The notes below the pieces were generated by a model. That model made no database searches, was not told the origin of the DNA, and worked only from the letters and a program-made list of their open reading frames with translations. Below are positions 35,620 to 45,157 of a stretch of DNA of 64,000 bases, in pieces (the stretch's first letter is position 1; each line of letters starts with the position of its first letter). This DNA is from Aquariibacter albus (lineage in GTDB: Bacteria; Pseudomonadota; Gammaproteobacteria; Burkholderiales; Burkholderiaceae_C), in NCBI RefSeq assembly GCF_014145335.1, contig NZ_JACIVI010000004.1:62001-126000 (forward strand), written 5' to 3'. Both the position numbers and the translations under genes were made by a program.

Positions 35620-36699
35620 ATGAGCATGATCGACGCCTGGTTCGGCCGCCGGCCCGCGGCGCTCGTCGGGCTCGACATCAGCGATTCGAGCGTGAAGCTC
35701 GTGGAACTGGCCCAGGGCGCAGGCACCGTGCTGCGGCTGGAGCATTTCGCCCGCGAGCCGCTCGAGATCGGCTGGGTGGCCGACGGCCAGATCGAGAAAT
35801 TCGACGAGGTGGTCGAGGCCGTGCGCCGCGTGCTCACCAAGAGCGGCACCCGCTGCCGTCGCGCGGCGCTGGCCATGCCCTCGGCCACCGTGATCACGCA
35901 GAAGGTCGTGCTGCCTGCCGGCCTGCGCGAGGACGAGCTGGAGCTTCAGGTCGAGACCGAGGCCGCCCAGATCCTGCCCTTTCCCCTGGACGAGGTCAGC
36001 CTCGACTTCTGCGTGCTCGGCCCGCACCCCGGCCTGCCGGGCGAGGTGGAGGTGCTGATCGCTGCCTCGCGCAAGGACCGCGTGCAGGATCGTCAGGGCC
36101 TGCTCGAGGCGGCTGGCCTGCGGCCGGTCGTCGTCGACGTGGCGTCGCATGCGGCCCGGCTTGCGCTGCGTCGGCTCGTTGCCACCTGGCCCGAGACCGG
36201 TCGCGAGGCCTTGCTGGCCCTGGTCGAGATCGGCGCCGAGACCACGGTGCTGACCGTGCTGCGCGGCGAGGAGGTCGTCTATGAACGCGCCCAGGCCTTC
36301 GGCGGTGCCCTCCTGAGCCAGCAGATCGCCCGCGAGGCCGGCTGGCCGCTGGAGGAGGCCGAGCGCCGCAAGATCGCCCGCGAACTGCCCGAGGCCCTGG
36401 AGGCCGCCCTGGTCCCGCCCTTCGTGACCGAGCTGGCGCAGGAGATCGAGCGCGCCCTGCAGTTCTTCTTCAACAGCACCCCGCACCTGCAGGTCGACCG
36501 CGTGCTGCTCAGTGGCGGCACCGCCGGCCTGCCCGGCCTCGATGCCGCCGTGCGTGCTGCCACCGGCTTCCCGGCCCAGGTGCTCGACCCCTTTGAAGGC
36601 ATGACCCTGGGCCCCGGCGTGCGCGAGGCGCGGCTGCGGCGCGAGGCGCCGGCCTACCTGACCGCCTGTGGCCTGGCGATGCGGAGCTTCCTCGCATGA
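35620..36699 (+). CDS. pilM: Type IV pilus assembly protein PilM
   Basis: A 359-residue cytoplasmic actin-like ATPase-fold protein of the type IV pilus alignment complex. It has LVGLDISDSSVKLVEL at the N-terminus, PFPLDEVSLDF in the middle and the nucleotide-site VLLSGGTAGLPG near 298-309. PilM binds the N-terminus of PilN. The ATG at 35620 has a GAGGA ribosome binding site about 6 bases upstream; an in-frame ATG at 35587 is less likely. It opens the pilMNOPQ-aroK operon, whose genes mostly overlap by ATGA. Confidence 0.95.
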   Translation: MSMIDAWFGRRPAALVGLDISDSSVKLVELAQGAGTVLRLEHFAREPLEIGWVADGQIEKFDEVVEAVRRVLTKSGTRCRRAALAMPSATVITQKVVLPAGLREDELELQVETEAAQILPFPLDEVSLDFCVLGPHPGLPGEVEVLIAASRKDRVQDRQGLLEAAGLRPVVVDVASHAARLALRRLVATWPETGREALLALVEIGAETTVLTVLRGEEVVYERAQAFGGALLSQQIAREAGWPLEEAERRKIARELPEALEAALVPPFVTELAQEIERALQFFFNSTPHLQVDRVLLSGGTAGLPGLDAAVRAATGFPAQVLDPFEGMTLGPGVREARLRREAPAYLTACGLAMRSFLA

Positions 36700-37322
36700 T
36701 CCTCATCAACCTCCTGCCGCACCGGGCCGAGGCGCGCCGCCAGCGGCAGAAGGCCTTCCTCGCCGCGCTTGGCCTGGCGGCGCTCGCCGGCCTGGCCGGC
36801 GCGGCCCTGGCCGGTCTCGTGCTGCAGCAGGCCACCGAAGGCCAGCGTGCCCGCAATGCCTACCTGGGGCAGGCCATCACCCGCCTGGAGCTGCAGATCC
36901 GCGAGGTCGCGCAGCTGCAGGAGGAGATCGACCAGCTCAAGGCCCGCCAGCAGGCCGTCGAGAACCTCCAGGCCGAGCGCAACCTGCCGGTCCGCATCTT
37001 CGAGCAGCTGCTGGCGCGCACCCCCGAGGGTGTGTTGCTGTCGGCCCTGCGGATGGACGGGGAGCGGGTGCAGCTTGGCGGGCTCGCCTTGAGCAACGAG
37101 CGCGTGTCCGATTTCCTGCGCCAGCTTGGCCAGGGCTCCGAGACGCTGCGGACGCCCGAGCTGCTGGAGATCAAGCTGGCCGGGACCGGTGCGGCGGCGC
37201 CGGCCGCTGCGGCTTCGGCGGCCCGCCGGCCGGTGGAGTTCTCGCTGCGCCTGCAGCTGCCGCCCGCCCCCGGGGCCTCGGCCCCGGCGCCGGCCGGCAC
37301 GCCGCGCCGCAGTGCGTCCTGA
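36696..37322 (+). CDS. pilN: Type IV pilus assembly protein PilN
   Basis: A 208-residue bitopic inner-membrane protein. The N-terminal MILINLLPHR motif is the PilM-binding peptide; it is followed by a transmembrane helix (about 21-44), a coiled coil (about 45-95) and a ferredoxin-like periplasmic domain. An Ala/Pro-rich tail ends the protein. The start overlaps pilM by 4 bases. Confidence 0.95.
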   Translation: MILINLLPHRAEARRQRQKAFLAALGLAALAGLAGAALAGLVLQQATEGQRARNAYLGQAITRLELQIREVAQLQEEIDQLKARQQAVENLQAERNLPVRIFEQLLARTPEGVLLSALRMDGERVQLGGLALSNERVSDFLRQLGQGSETLRTPELLEIKLAGTGAAAPAAAASAARRPVEFSLRLQLPPAPGASAPAPAGTPRRSAS

Positions 37323-37332
37323 GGGGATGGGC

Positions 37333-38058
37333 ATGCGGATGCACCGAAGGTTCCGATCCCTGCGCCTGGACTGGGCCGGGCTGCGCCGCCAGTTCACCGG
37401 CATCGACCTCGACCTGCGCCGCGCCGGCCAGTGGCCGGCCGCGCCGCGCTGGACCGCCTACCTGCTGTTGGCCCTGGCCGCCCTGGGCGGCGGCGCGCAA
37501 TGGCTGGTGATGCCGGCCTACGAGGTGCTGCAGGCCGAGCGCGAGCGCGAGCCCGCCCTGCGGGCTGACTACCGCCTCAAGCTCGGCAAGGCGCTGCGGC
37601 TGGACGCCCTGAAGCAGCAGAAGCGCGAGGTCGAGCAGGCCGTCAACCAGCTGGAGAAGCAGCTTCCCGGCCGGGCCGAGATGGATGCCCTGCTGGCCGA
37701 CATCAACCAGGCCGGCGTCGGGCGGGGCCTGCAGTTCGAGCTCTTCCGGCCGGGCCTGGAATCGGTGCGGGACCACTATGCCGAGCTGCCGATTGCGCTG
37801 CGCATCGGCGGCCGCTATCACGACCTCGGCGCCTTCGCGGCCGACATCGCCAAGCTCTCCCGCATCGTCACCCTGCACAAGCTGGTGATGGTGCAGCCTG
37901 GTGGCAGCGGCGCCGTGCCGGGGGTACTCAGCTTCGAAGCCGAGGCCCGCACCTACCGCTACCTCGACGCCGAGGAGCTGGCTGCACGCCGCAAGCCGCG
38001 TGGCAGCGGCGCGGCAAGCCGGCGCCCCAAGCCGGCCGACGACCGAGCCAAGCCATGA
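37333..38058 (+). CDS. pilO: Type IV pilus assembly protein PilO
   Basis: A 241-residue bitopic protein with a cytoplasmic N-terminus, a transmembrane segment (about 44-62), a coiled coil (about 70-110) and a ferredoxin-like domain with the PilO motifs FELFRPG, ELPIALRIGGRYHDLG and FEAEARTYRY. It forms heterodimers with PilN. I chose the ATG at 37333 because GAGGGG lies 6 bases upstream of it; the ATG at 37327 is too close to that site. Confidence 0.93.
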   Translation: MRMHRRFRSLRLDWAGLRRQFTGIDLDLRRAGQWPAAPRWTAYLLLALAALGGGAQWLVMPAYEVLQAEREREPALRADYRLKLGKALRLDALKQQKREVEQAVNQLEKQLPGRAEMDALLADINQAGVGRGLQFELFRPGLESVRDHYAELPIALRIGGRYHDLGAFAADIAKLSRIVTLHKLVMVQPGGSGAVPGVLSFEAEARTYRYLDAEELAARRKPRGSGAASRRPKPADDRAKP

Positions 38059-38645
38059 GCCTCGCCCTCCGCCCGTGGGGCCGCTGCCACCGGATCGCCG
38101 TGCTGCGCCCTTCCTTGCCGCTGCTGCTGGCCCTCTTGCTCGCAGCCTGCAGCGACGACCATGCCGAGCTCGATGCCTGGATGGCCGCCCAGCAGGCCAC
38201 GCTGCCGCGCAAGGTCGAGCCCTTCGTGCCCCCGCAGCCCTTCGTGCCGCAGCCCTACGAGGCCGGCGAGCGACCCGACCCCTACAACCCGGCCCGTCTG
38301 GCTGGGGTCCTGCCCCGGGCCGGCCTGCGACCCGATGCCCTGCTGGCCCCCGAGCTGAAGCGCCCGCGCCAGCCACTCGAAGACGTGCCGCTGGACCAGA
38401 TGGCCATGGTCGGCCTCCTTAGCCGGGCGGCGCGGCCGCAAGCCCTGCTCAAGGTGGGGCCCACCCTCCATCGCGTGCAGGTGGGTGACTACCTCGGCCC
38501 GCACTACGGCCGGATCACGGCCATCCGCGACAGCGGTCTGGAACTGCGCGAGATCGTGCAGGACGCCGCAGGCGACTGGGTGCTGCGCCCGGCCCGCCTC
38601 GAACTGCAAGGCCAGCCCCTGCCGGGCCCGAAGGATTCCCGATGA
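38055..38645 (+). CDS. pilP: Type IV pilus lipoprotein PilP
   Basis: A 196-residue lipoprotein with lipobox LLAAC (Cys32), a Pro-rich linker (PFVPPQPFVPQPYE) and the C-terminal beta-sandwich domain with HRVQVGDYLGPHYGRITAI, which binds the PilQ N0 domain. It links the PilNO inner-membrane ring to the secretin. The N-terminus ahead of the lipobox is longer than usual. ATGA overlaps join it to pilO and pilQ. Confidence 0.95.
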   Translation: MSLALRPWGRCHRIAVLRPSLPLLLALLLAACSDDHAELDAWMAAQQATLPRKVEPFVPPQPFVPQPYEAGERPDPYNPARLAGVLPRAGLRPDALLAPELKRPRQPLEDVPLDQMAMVGLLSRAARPQALLKVGPTLHRVQVGDYLGPHYGRITAIRDSGLELREIVQDAAGDWVLRPARLELQGQPLPGPKDSR

Positions 38646-40519
38646 GCCCCTCCCTGCCTGCCTGGGCCCTGCTGGCCTGCTGCACCCTGGCCTTGCCGGG
38701 CCATCCCGTCGCTGCCGCCGAGGCGCCCCCGGCCCGCGCGGCTGAGGCCGCCGACCCCGCCACGACGCCTCGGCAGGTCCAGTCGCTGGACTTCCGCCGC
38801 GGCCCGGCGGCTTCGGGCCGGCTGGAGCTGCGGCTCTCGGCCCGCGAGCCGGCGGTCGAGGTGCGGCCGGAGGGCCGCAGCCTGATCGTCGAAATCCCGC
38901 AGACCCAGTTGCCCGCCGCCCTGCGCCGCGTGCTGGACGTGGGCGACCTCGGCAGCCCCGTGCGCCTGCTGCGCTGCGAGCAGCGCGGCGACACCGTGCG
39001 CCTGCGGCTGGAGACCGAGGGGGCCTGGGAACACAGCGTGACCCAGAGCGAGCAGCTGCTGGTCGTGGAGCTGCGTCCGCAGCGCGTCGATCCGAACAAG
39101 CCGCTGCCGGGCCCGGGCTACAGCGGCGAGAAGCTCTCGCTGAACTTCCAGAGCATCGAGCTGCGCGCGCTGCTGCAGGTCTTTGCCGACTTCACCAACC
39201 TCAACCTGGTGGCCAGCGACACCGTCACCGGCAGCGTCACCCTACGGCTGAAGGACGTGCCCTGGGATCAGGCGCTGGACATCGTGCTGCAGTCCAAGGG
39301 CCTGGGCCTGCGCCGCAACGGCAATGTGCTGAGCATCGCGCCGAAGGACGAGATCGCTGCGCGCGAGAAGGCGGACCTGGAAGCCCGCCGCCAGATCCAG
39401 GACCTGGAGCCCCTGCGGACCCAGGCCTTCCAGCTCAACTACAGCAAGGCCGAGGATCTGGTGCGCCTGCTGACCGGAAGCACCGGCCGGGCCGGGCCGG
39501 CGGCCGCTCCGGCGCTGCCGGCCGCTGCGGCCGCGGCGGCGGGTGGGGGCGAGCTTGCCCATCCTTCCGGCAGCAGCCGCATCCTTTCGCCGCGCGGCAG
39601 CGTCGGCTACGAGCTGCGGACCAACCAGCTCTTCGTGACCGATGTCGGTGCGAAGCTGGAGGAGGTGGGACGCATCATCGGCAAGGTCGACATCCCGGTC
39701 CGGCAGGTGGTGATCGAGGCACGCATCGTCGAGGCCAGTGACAGCTTCGGCCGCACGCTCGGCGTGCGGCTCGGCGGCCTGGGGCGGGTCGCAGCCCAGG
39801 GCGGGTCGCCGCAGCTGCAGGTGGGGGGCAGTTACCTGGGCGTGCAGCCCAGCCCCTCGGGCACCCTGGGCGCGCCCACGACGGCCGGCTACAACCAGAA
39901 CCTGAACTTCGTGAACCTGCCGGCGGCCAGCCTCGGCAATGCGCCCGGGGTGTCGGCCGGCACGCTCGCCCTCTCGCTGTTCAACCAGGCGGCCAACCGC
40001 TTCCTCAGTCTGGAGATCTCGGCCCTCGAAGCCGAGGGCAAGGGCAAGATCGTCTCCAGCCCGCGCGTGGTCACGGCCGACCAGATCAAGGCCACCATCC
40101 GCCAGGGCACGCAGATCCCCTACCAGTCCGCCGCGCCGGGCGCGGCCGGCGGCACCCAGGTGTCCTTCAAGGATGCGGTGCTGAAGCTGGAGGTGACACC
40201 GCAGATCACGCCCGAGGGCGGCATCCTGCTCGACGTCGACGTGAGCAAGGACAGCCGCGGCCAGGACACCACCGCCGGCCCGGCCATCGACACCAAGCAG
40301 GTCCGCACCCAGGTGCTGGTCGAGAATGGCGGGACCGTCGTCATCGGCGGCATCTTCGAGCAGCAGGACACCGAGAATGTGAACAAGGTGCCCGTGCTCG
40401 GCGATCTGCCTGGCGTCGGCAACCTGTTCAAGAACCGAACGCGCGAAACGCGCAAGACCGAGCTTCTCGTGTTCCTCACCCCCAAAGTCATCGCTGAGCG
40501 CAGCGGCTGGGCGCAATGA
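38642..40519 (+). CDS. pilQ: Type IV pilus secretin PilQ
   Basis: A 625-residue outer-membrane secretin, shorter than many PilQ proteins (700 or more) because only one AMIN domain (about 42-142) is present. Then come N0 (LSLNFQSIELRALLQVFADF, from about 166), N1 and the secretin barrel, with QVVIEARIVEAS, the gate-region GTQIPYQSA and terminal TELLVFLTPKV. An Ala/Gly-rich low-complexity insertion lies near residues 282-310. The last four bases overlap aroK. Confidence 0.94.
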   Translation: MSPSLPAWALLACCTLALPGHPVAAAEAPPARAAEAADPATTPRQVQSLDFRRGPAASGRLELRLSAREPAVEVRPEGRSLIVEIPQTQLPAALRRVLDVGDLGSPVRLLRCEQRGDTVRLRLETEGAWEHSVTQSEQLLVVELRPQRVDPNKPLPGPGYSGEKLSLNFQSIELRALLQVFADFTNLNLVASDTVTGSVTLRLKDVPWDQALDIVLQSKGLGLRRNGNVLSIAPKDEIAAREKADLEARRQIQDLEPLRTQAFQLNYSKAEDLVRLLTGSTGRAGPAAAPALPAAAAAAAGGGELAHPSGSSRILSPRGSVGYELRTNQLFVTDVGAKLEEVGRIIGKVDIPVRQVVIEARIVEASDSFGRTLGVRLGGLGRVAAQGGSPQLQVGGSYLGVQPSPSGTLGAPTTAGYNQNLNFVNLPAASLGNAPGVSAGTLALSLFNQAANRFLSLEISALEAEGKGKIVSSPRVVTADQIKATIRQGTQIPYQSAAPGAAGGTQVSFKDAVLKLEVTPQITPEGGILLDVDVSKDSRGQDTTAGPAIDTKQVRTQVLVENGGTVVIGGIFEQQDTENVNKVPVLGDLPGVGNLFKNRTRETRKTELLVFLTPKVIAERSGWAQ

Positions 40520-41100
40520 GCGCGGCCGGGCCGCGCATCGCGCTGGTCGGCATGCCGGGCAGCGGCAAGTCCTCCGTCGGCCGGCAGCTGGCGCGCCGGC
40601 TGGGCCTGGGTTTCGTCGACGTCGACAGCGCCATCGAAGAGCGGCTGGGCTGCAGCATCCGGGATTTCTTTGCCGCGGAGGGCGAGGCCGCCTTCCGCGA
40701 TCGCGAGGCCGAGGTGCTCGCCGGGCTGCTGGCCGCCCCGGGCGGCTGCGTGCTGGCCACGGGCGGCGGCGCCGTGCTGCGCCCGGCCAACCGGGCGGCA
40801 CTGCGCGAGCACAGCACGGTGATCTACCTGAAGACCACCGTCGAGGAGCTGCTGCGCCGCCTCAAGGGCGACCAGCAGCGGCCGCTGCTGCAGGGTGTGG
40901 ACCCGCGCGCCAAGCTGCGCGAACTCTTCGCGCAGCGCGACCCGCTCTACCGCGAGACCGCGCACTACGTGATCGAGACCGGCCGCCCCTCGGTCGCGAC
41001 CCTGGTCGGCATGGTGCAGATGCAGATCGAGGTGGCGGGCCTGATGCCGTCCCGCATCCCGGACGAGGCCGCCGGGCCATCGCCCGAGGTGCCGGCCTGA
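40516..41100 (+). CDS. aroK: Shikimate kinase
   Basis: A 194-residue P-loop kinase phosphorylating shikimate in the chorismate pathway. Walker A is GMPGSGKS (12-19), the shikimate-binding DVDS follows (Asp35, Asp37), FRDREAEVL carries the substrate Arg, GGG is at 83-85 and the adenine-site RPLLQG lies in the lid. Start overlaps pilQ (ATGA). aroK behind pilQ is widespread in proteobacteria. Confidence 0.95.
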   Translation: MSAAGPRIALVGMPGSGKSSVGRQLARRLGLGFVDVDSAIEERLGCSIRDFFAAEGEAAFRDREAEVLAGLLAAPGGCVLATGGGAVLRPANRAALREHSTVIYLKTTVEELLRRLKGDQQRPLLQGVDPRAKLRELFAQRDPLYRETAHYVIETGRPSVATLVGMVQMQIEVAGLMPSRIPDEAAGPSPEVPA

Positions 41101-41196
41101 GCGGCACGGAACCCGGCCGCGCGCCCAGCGCCTCGAGGTCGCTCGACCGTCCCCGGCCGGCCGCCGCGCGGTCCGGCGGGTGGGGGAGGGGCCCCG

Positions 41197-41202
41197 TACA
41201 CT
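41197..41202 (+). promoter_or_regulatory. Candidate -10 element for aroB
   Basis: TACACT ends 7 bases before the aroB ATG, at the end of a 109-bp gap after aroK. If used, transcription would begin at or next to the A of the start codon, giving a leaderless aroB message. No clear -35 is visible. Confidence 0.35.
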
Positions 41203-41209
41203 GGAGCGC

Positions 41210-42379
41210 ATGCCGACCGCCGCGCCTGCCCTGACGCTCGCCCCCTCGCCTGAAATCCCGCGCCGCGTGCCGATCGCGCTCGATGCGCGCAGCTACGACA
41301 TCCTGATCGGCCGCGGCCTGCTGGACGATCCGGCCAGCTACGAGGGCCTGCCGCGCTCGGCCCTGGCGGCCATCGTCAGCAACACCACCGTCGCGCCGCT
41401 CTACGCCGAGCGCCTGGCTGCACAGTTGCAGGGCCGCCACCGCCGCATCGAGACCGTGGTGCTGCCCGATGGCGAGGACCACAAGGACTGGGCGACGATG
41501 AACCGCATCTTCGATGCGCTGCTCGCCGCCCAGGGCGACCGCAAGACGGTGATCTACGCGCTCGGTGGCGGGGTCGTCGGTGACATGAGCGGCTTCGCCG
41601 CGGCCTGCTACATGCGCGGCGTGCCCTTCGTGCAGGTGCCGACCACGCTGCTGGCCCAGGTCGATTCCTCGGTGGGCGGCAAGACGGCCGTCAACCACCC
41701 GCTGGGCAAGAACATGATCGGCGCCTTCTACCAGCCGCTGCGCGTGCTGGCCGACCTGGCGACGCTCGACACCCTGCCGGACCGCGAGATCCGCGCCGGC
41801 CTGGCCGAGGTGATCAAGTACGGGCCGATCGCCGATGCCGATTTCTTCGACTGGATCGAGCGCAACCTCGACGCGCTGCTGGCGCGCGATCCGGCTGCCC
41901 TGGCGCATGCGGTGCAGCGCTCGTGCGAGATCAAGGCCTGGGTGGTGTCGCAGGACGAGCGCGAGTCCGGCCTGCGCGCCATCCTGAACTACGGCCACAC
42001 CTTCGGCCATGCCATCGAGGCCGGCCTGGGCTTCGGCGTCTGGCTGCATGGCGAGGCGGTGGGCTGCGGCATGGTGCTGGCGGCCGAGCTGTCCGCCCGG
42101 CTCGGCCTGCTGGATGCCGGCGCGGCCGCGCGCATCGTGCGGCTGATCGAACGCGCCGGCCTGCCGGTGATCGCGCCGGTGCTGGGTGGAGCCGAGGACT
42201 GGCTGGCCCACATGCGGGTCGACAAGAAGGCCGAGGGCGGCGAGATCCGCTTCGTCCTGATCGACGGCCTGGGCCGCGCCTGCATGCGCCCGGCGCCCGA
42301 TGCCCTGGTGACCGAGGTGATTGCCGCGCGCAGCGACCCGGCCGTGGATGCCGCGGCCCGCGCCGCGCAGCCGGCTTGA
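41210..42379 (+). CDS. aroB: 3-dehydroquinate synthase
   Basis: A 389-residue NAD+- and metal-dependent enzyme converting DAHP to 3-dehydroquinate. The glycine-rich [13 protein letters not shown] (about 120-132), [33 protein letters not shown] and the metal-ligand stretch [11 protein letters not shown] are all present. The start at 41210 is preferred over the in-frame ATG 30 bases upstream, which lies within promoter-like sequence. Its TGA overlaps the TTG start of dgt. Confidence 0.96.
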   Translation: MPTAAPALTLAPSPEIPRRVPIALDARSYDILIGRGLLDDPASYEGLPRSALAAIVSNTTVAPLYAERLAAQLQGRHRRIETVVLPDGEDHKDWATMNRIFDALLAAQGDRKTVIYALGGGVVGDMSGFAAACYMRGVPFVQVPTTLLAQVDSSVGGKTAVNHPLGKNMIGAFYQPLRVLADLATLDTLPDREIRAGLAEVIKYGPIADADFFDWIERNLDALLARDPAALAHAVQRSCEIKAWVVSQDERESGLRAILNYGHTFGHAIEAGLGFGVWLHGEAVGCGMVLAAELSARLGLLDAGAAARIVRLIERAGLPVIAPVLGGAEDWLAHMRVDKKAEGGEIRFVLIDGLGRACMRPAPDALVTEVIAARSDPAVDAAARAAQPA

Positions 42380-43617
42380 TCCTGCCGGACCTGGCCGAGT
42401 GGGCCGGTTCCGGCCCACGCGCCCCCTGGGCCAGCGACCCGGCGCGCAGCCGCGGCCGCCGCCATGCCGAGCCGCCGCCCGGCGATCGCAGCGAATTCCA
42501 GCGCGACCGCGATCGCATCGTCCACGCCACCGCCTTCCGGCGCCTGGTCTACAAGACCCAGGTCTTCGTCAACCACGAAGGCGATCTCTTCCGCACCCGG
42601 CTCACGCATTCGCTGGAGCTGGCCCAGCTCGGCCGCTCCATCGCCCGCCGGCTGGGGCTGGACGAGGATCTGGTCGAGGCCATCGCCCTGGCCCACGACC
42701 TGGGCCACACCCCCTTCGGCCATGCCGGCCAGGATGCGCTCGACGCCTGCCTGCGGGCGGTCGAGCCCGAGGGGGGCGGCTTCGAGCACAACCTGCAGTC
42801 GCTGCGCGTGGTCGACCGGCTGGAGGAGCGCTATGCCGCCTTCGACGGCCTGAACCTGAGCTTCGAGACCCGCGAGGGCATCCTCAAGCACTGCGCGCGG
42901 GCAGCGGCCGAGCGGCTGGAGGCGGCCGAGCCTGGCGGTGTCGCCGCCCGCTTCCTGCGCCCGTCCGGCCAGCCGCCCGGGCCGCCCAGCCTGGAGGCGC
43001 AGCTTGCCAACCTGGCCGATGAGATCGCCTACAACGCGCACGACGTCGACGATGGCGTGCGCTCGGGCCTGCTCACGATCGAACAGCTGGAGGCCGTGCC
43101 GCTGTTTGCCGCCCCGCTGGCCGAGGTCCGCGCGGTGCATCCGCAACTCGGTGGCCGGCGCCTGCTGTCCGAGACCCTGCGCCGCATGCTCTCGGCCCAG
43201 GTCCAGGACGTGGTGCTCGCCACCGCGCAGGCCCTGCGCGAGGCGGGGCGGCGCCTGGGGCGTCCGCCGGATGCGCAGGCATTGCGTGCAGCCGGCCCGC
43301 TGCTGCGCTTCTCGCCGGCCATGCGCGAGGCCAGCACCGGCCTGAAGCGCTTCCTTTTCGCCCGGCTCTACCGCCACCCGCAGGTGGAGGCCACCACCGA
43401 GCGCGCCCGGGCCGTGGTGCGGGTGCTCTTCGAGGCCTACCTGAACGATCCGCCGGCCTCGGTGCGTCAGCGCCGCGACGACAGCAGCCTGCCGCGCCAG
43501 GTGGCCGATCACGTGTCGGGCATGACCGATCGCTATGCCACCCGGGAATACCAGCGGATTACTGGCCGGGAGGCCTTCCCCGCCGAGCGCCCCGAAGCCG
43601 GCCCGTCCGCGGGCTGA
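42376..43617 (+). CDS. dgt: Deoxyguanosinetriphosphate triphosphohydrolase-like protein
   Basis: A 413-residue HD-superfamily dNTPase of the dGTPase-like type 2 group. It has [21 protein letters not shown], metal ligands His78 (RLTHSLE) and His107-Asp108 ([13 protein letters not shown]), and FEHNLQS. No ATG exists near the family start; the TTG at 42376, overlapping the aroB stop (TTGA), gives a protein beginning MILPDLAEW. Downstream alternatives would truncate the substrate region. The family hydrolyses dNTPs to nucleoside and triphosphate; in vivo role in betaproteobacteria is unknown. The linkage to aroB suggests co-transcription. Confidence 0.9.
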   Translation: MILPDLAEWAGSGPRAPWASDPARSRGRRHAEPPPGDRSEFQRDRDRIVHATAFRRLVYKTQVFVNHEGDLFRTRLTHSLELAQLGRSIARRLGLDEDLVEAIALAHDLGHTPFGHAGQDALDACLRAVEPEGGGFEHNLQSLRVVDRLEERYAAFDGLNLSFETREGILKHCARAAAERLEAAEPGGVAARFLRPSGQPPGPPSLEAQLANLADEIAYNAHDVDDGVRSGLLTIEQLEAVPLFAAPLAEVRAVHPQLGGRRLLSETLRRMLSAQVQDVVLATAQALREAGRRLGRPPDAQALRAAGPLLRFSPAMREASTGLKRFLFARLYRHPQVEATTERARAVVRVLFEAYLNDPPASVRQRRDDSSLPRQVADHVSGMTDRYATREYQRITGREAFPAERPEAGPSAG

Positions 43618-43757
43618 GGCAAAAAGCCACACGGGCTGGTGTTCTCCCGGGGGGCTCCTCCGAAAGGGGGTGTCTAGAGTGCATGGGCGCCCCGACCGCG
43701 GGGCGGCCGGGGCCCAGGCCGCGGCGCACCCTACACAACCGACTGGGAGATCCCGAC

Positions 43758-45116
43758 ATGACGCACGCCCCCTTCGCCCGGCCCCTGCTGATCCTGGCCC
43801 TGCTTGCTGCCGGGGCGGCCCAGGCCCAGAGTTCGCTGACCCTGTTCGGCCTGACGGACATCGGGCTCAACAACGTCACTGGCCAGAACGCCGCGAACAC
43901 CCGTCTGTCGAGCGGCATCATGGAAGGCAGCCGCTGGGGCATGAAGGGCAGCGAGGACCTCGGCGGGGGCTACAAGGCCGTGTTCGTGCTGGAAAGCCGG
44001 ATCGAGCTGGACACCGGCGCCAACAGCAACCGCGCGGCTTCGGGCAGCCAGCTGCCCGACCGCTTCACCGATCCGGCCAATTTCAATTTCCCGCTGACGC
44101 TGGCGGACTTCGGTCTGACCCCGGCCCAGTTTGCAGGCCTGCCGCTCGCCCAGCAGCAGCAGATCGGCGCCTTCATCACCAACACCCCGCAGGCCCAGGC
44201 GGCACGGCAGGGCCTGCTGGGCCAGGTCGGGGGCCAGGTGGGCGCCGCGATCGGCGTGAACCTCGACAACCGGCTGTTCGACCGCCAGGCCTTCGTCGGC
44301 CTGGTGACCCCGGTCGGCGCGATCCTGATGGGGCGCCAGTACACGCCGGGCTACGAGATGTTCTACGTCTTCGATTCGATGCAGACGGAGTCCAGCCTGT
44401 CGGCGGCGCAGATCGCCACGCTGCCCCCGGCCATCGACATCCGCCGGGACAACACCGTGGCCTACCGCGTGCAGCAGAACGGCTTCACCGGCACCCTGTC
44501 CCTGTCCTTCGGCGAGCGCAGCACCGGCTTCGAGGACGGTCGCTACCTGGGCGGCAACTTCTACTACAAGGGCGCCGACTGGGGCGCCGGCATCGCCTAC
44601 GCACACAACACCAACACCGCGGGCGAGACCGGCCTGCGCAACCTGGTGCTCGGCGCCTATGCCGATGTGGGGCCGGGCCGGCTGTCGACCCTGTTCGCCT
44701 CGGCCAAGGACGACCATCCCGAGGCCGCCGTCGGCCTGCGTGCCGCGCTGGCTGCAAATGCGGCGATTCCGGTGCCGGTCAAGACGGTGCTCGGCAACGG
44801 CTTCGAGGACGCGCTGCGCATCGATGCGAACCTCTTCCACATCGGCTACCGCATCCAGAGCGGCCCGCACCAGGTGACCGTGGCCTACAACCACTTCCAC
44901 GACAAGCTGCGCCAGGATGCCGACACCCAGTCCTATGGCGCGGTCTACACCTATGCCTTCTCCAAGCGGACTGACGTGAACTTCGTGCTGACCCAGTTCC
45001 GCAACGAGGACCGCGCCCAGGCCGCCCCGGGAGGCAACGGCTTCTTCGGGGGCGTGACCGCCGAGGCCGGTCGCGATGCACGCAACCTCGCGATCGCGCT
45101 GCGCCACCGCTTCTGA
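43758..45116 (+). CDS. Outer-membrane porin (tandem copy 1)
   Basis: A 452-residue Gram-negative porin. The signal peptide ends AAQAQ and the mature part starts SSLTLFGLTDIG; SSGIMEGSRWGMKGSEDLGGG and a C-terminal strand LRHRF follow. Compared with the 401-residue porin at 25408 it carries a longer segment around residues 95-175 (with NFPLTLADFGLTPAQ and QQQIGAFITNT), probably an extended loop. It shares long identical blocks with the next gene (RLSSGIMEGSRWG, YAFSKRTD, APGGNG), indicating tandem duplication. The 140-bp gap before it contains GC-rich sequence with a TAGAGT hexamer at 43675 but no clear promoter. Confidence 0.93.
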   Translation: MTHAPFARPLLILALLAAGAAQAQSSLTLFGLTDIGLNNVTGQNAANTRLSSGIMEGSRWGMKGSEDLGGGYKAVFVLESRIELDTGANSNRAASGSQLPDRFTDPANFNFPLTLADFGLTPAQFAGLPLAQQQQIGAFITNTPQAQAARQGLLGQVGGQVGAAIGVNLDNRLFDRQAFVGLVTPVGAILMGRQYTPGYEMFYVFDSMQTESSLSAAQIATLPPAIDIRRDNTVAYRVQQNGFTGTLSLSFGERSTGFEDGRYLGGNFYYKGADWGAGIAYAHNTNTAGETGLRNLVLGAYADVGPGRLSTLFASAKDDHPEAAVGLRAALAANAAIPVPVKTVLGNGFEDALRIDANLFHIGYRIQSGPHQVTVAYNHFHDKLRQDADTQSYGAVYTYAFSKRTDVNFVLTQFRNEDRAQAAPGGNGFFGGVTAEAGRDARNLAIALRHRF

Positions 45117-45157
45117 ACCGCGCCTGCCCCGTCCCGCGTCCTCTGCGAGAGCACGTC

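Noticed and set aside
35473-36486. N-terminal extension of mrcA
   Set aside because: It is antisense to pilM and precedes a normal PBP1A cytoplasmic tail.
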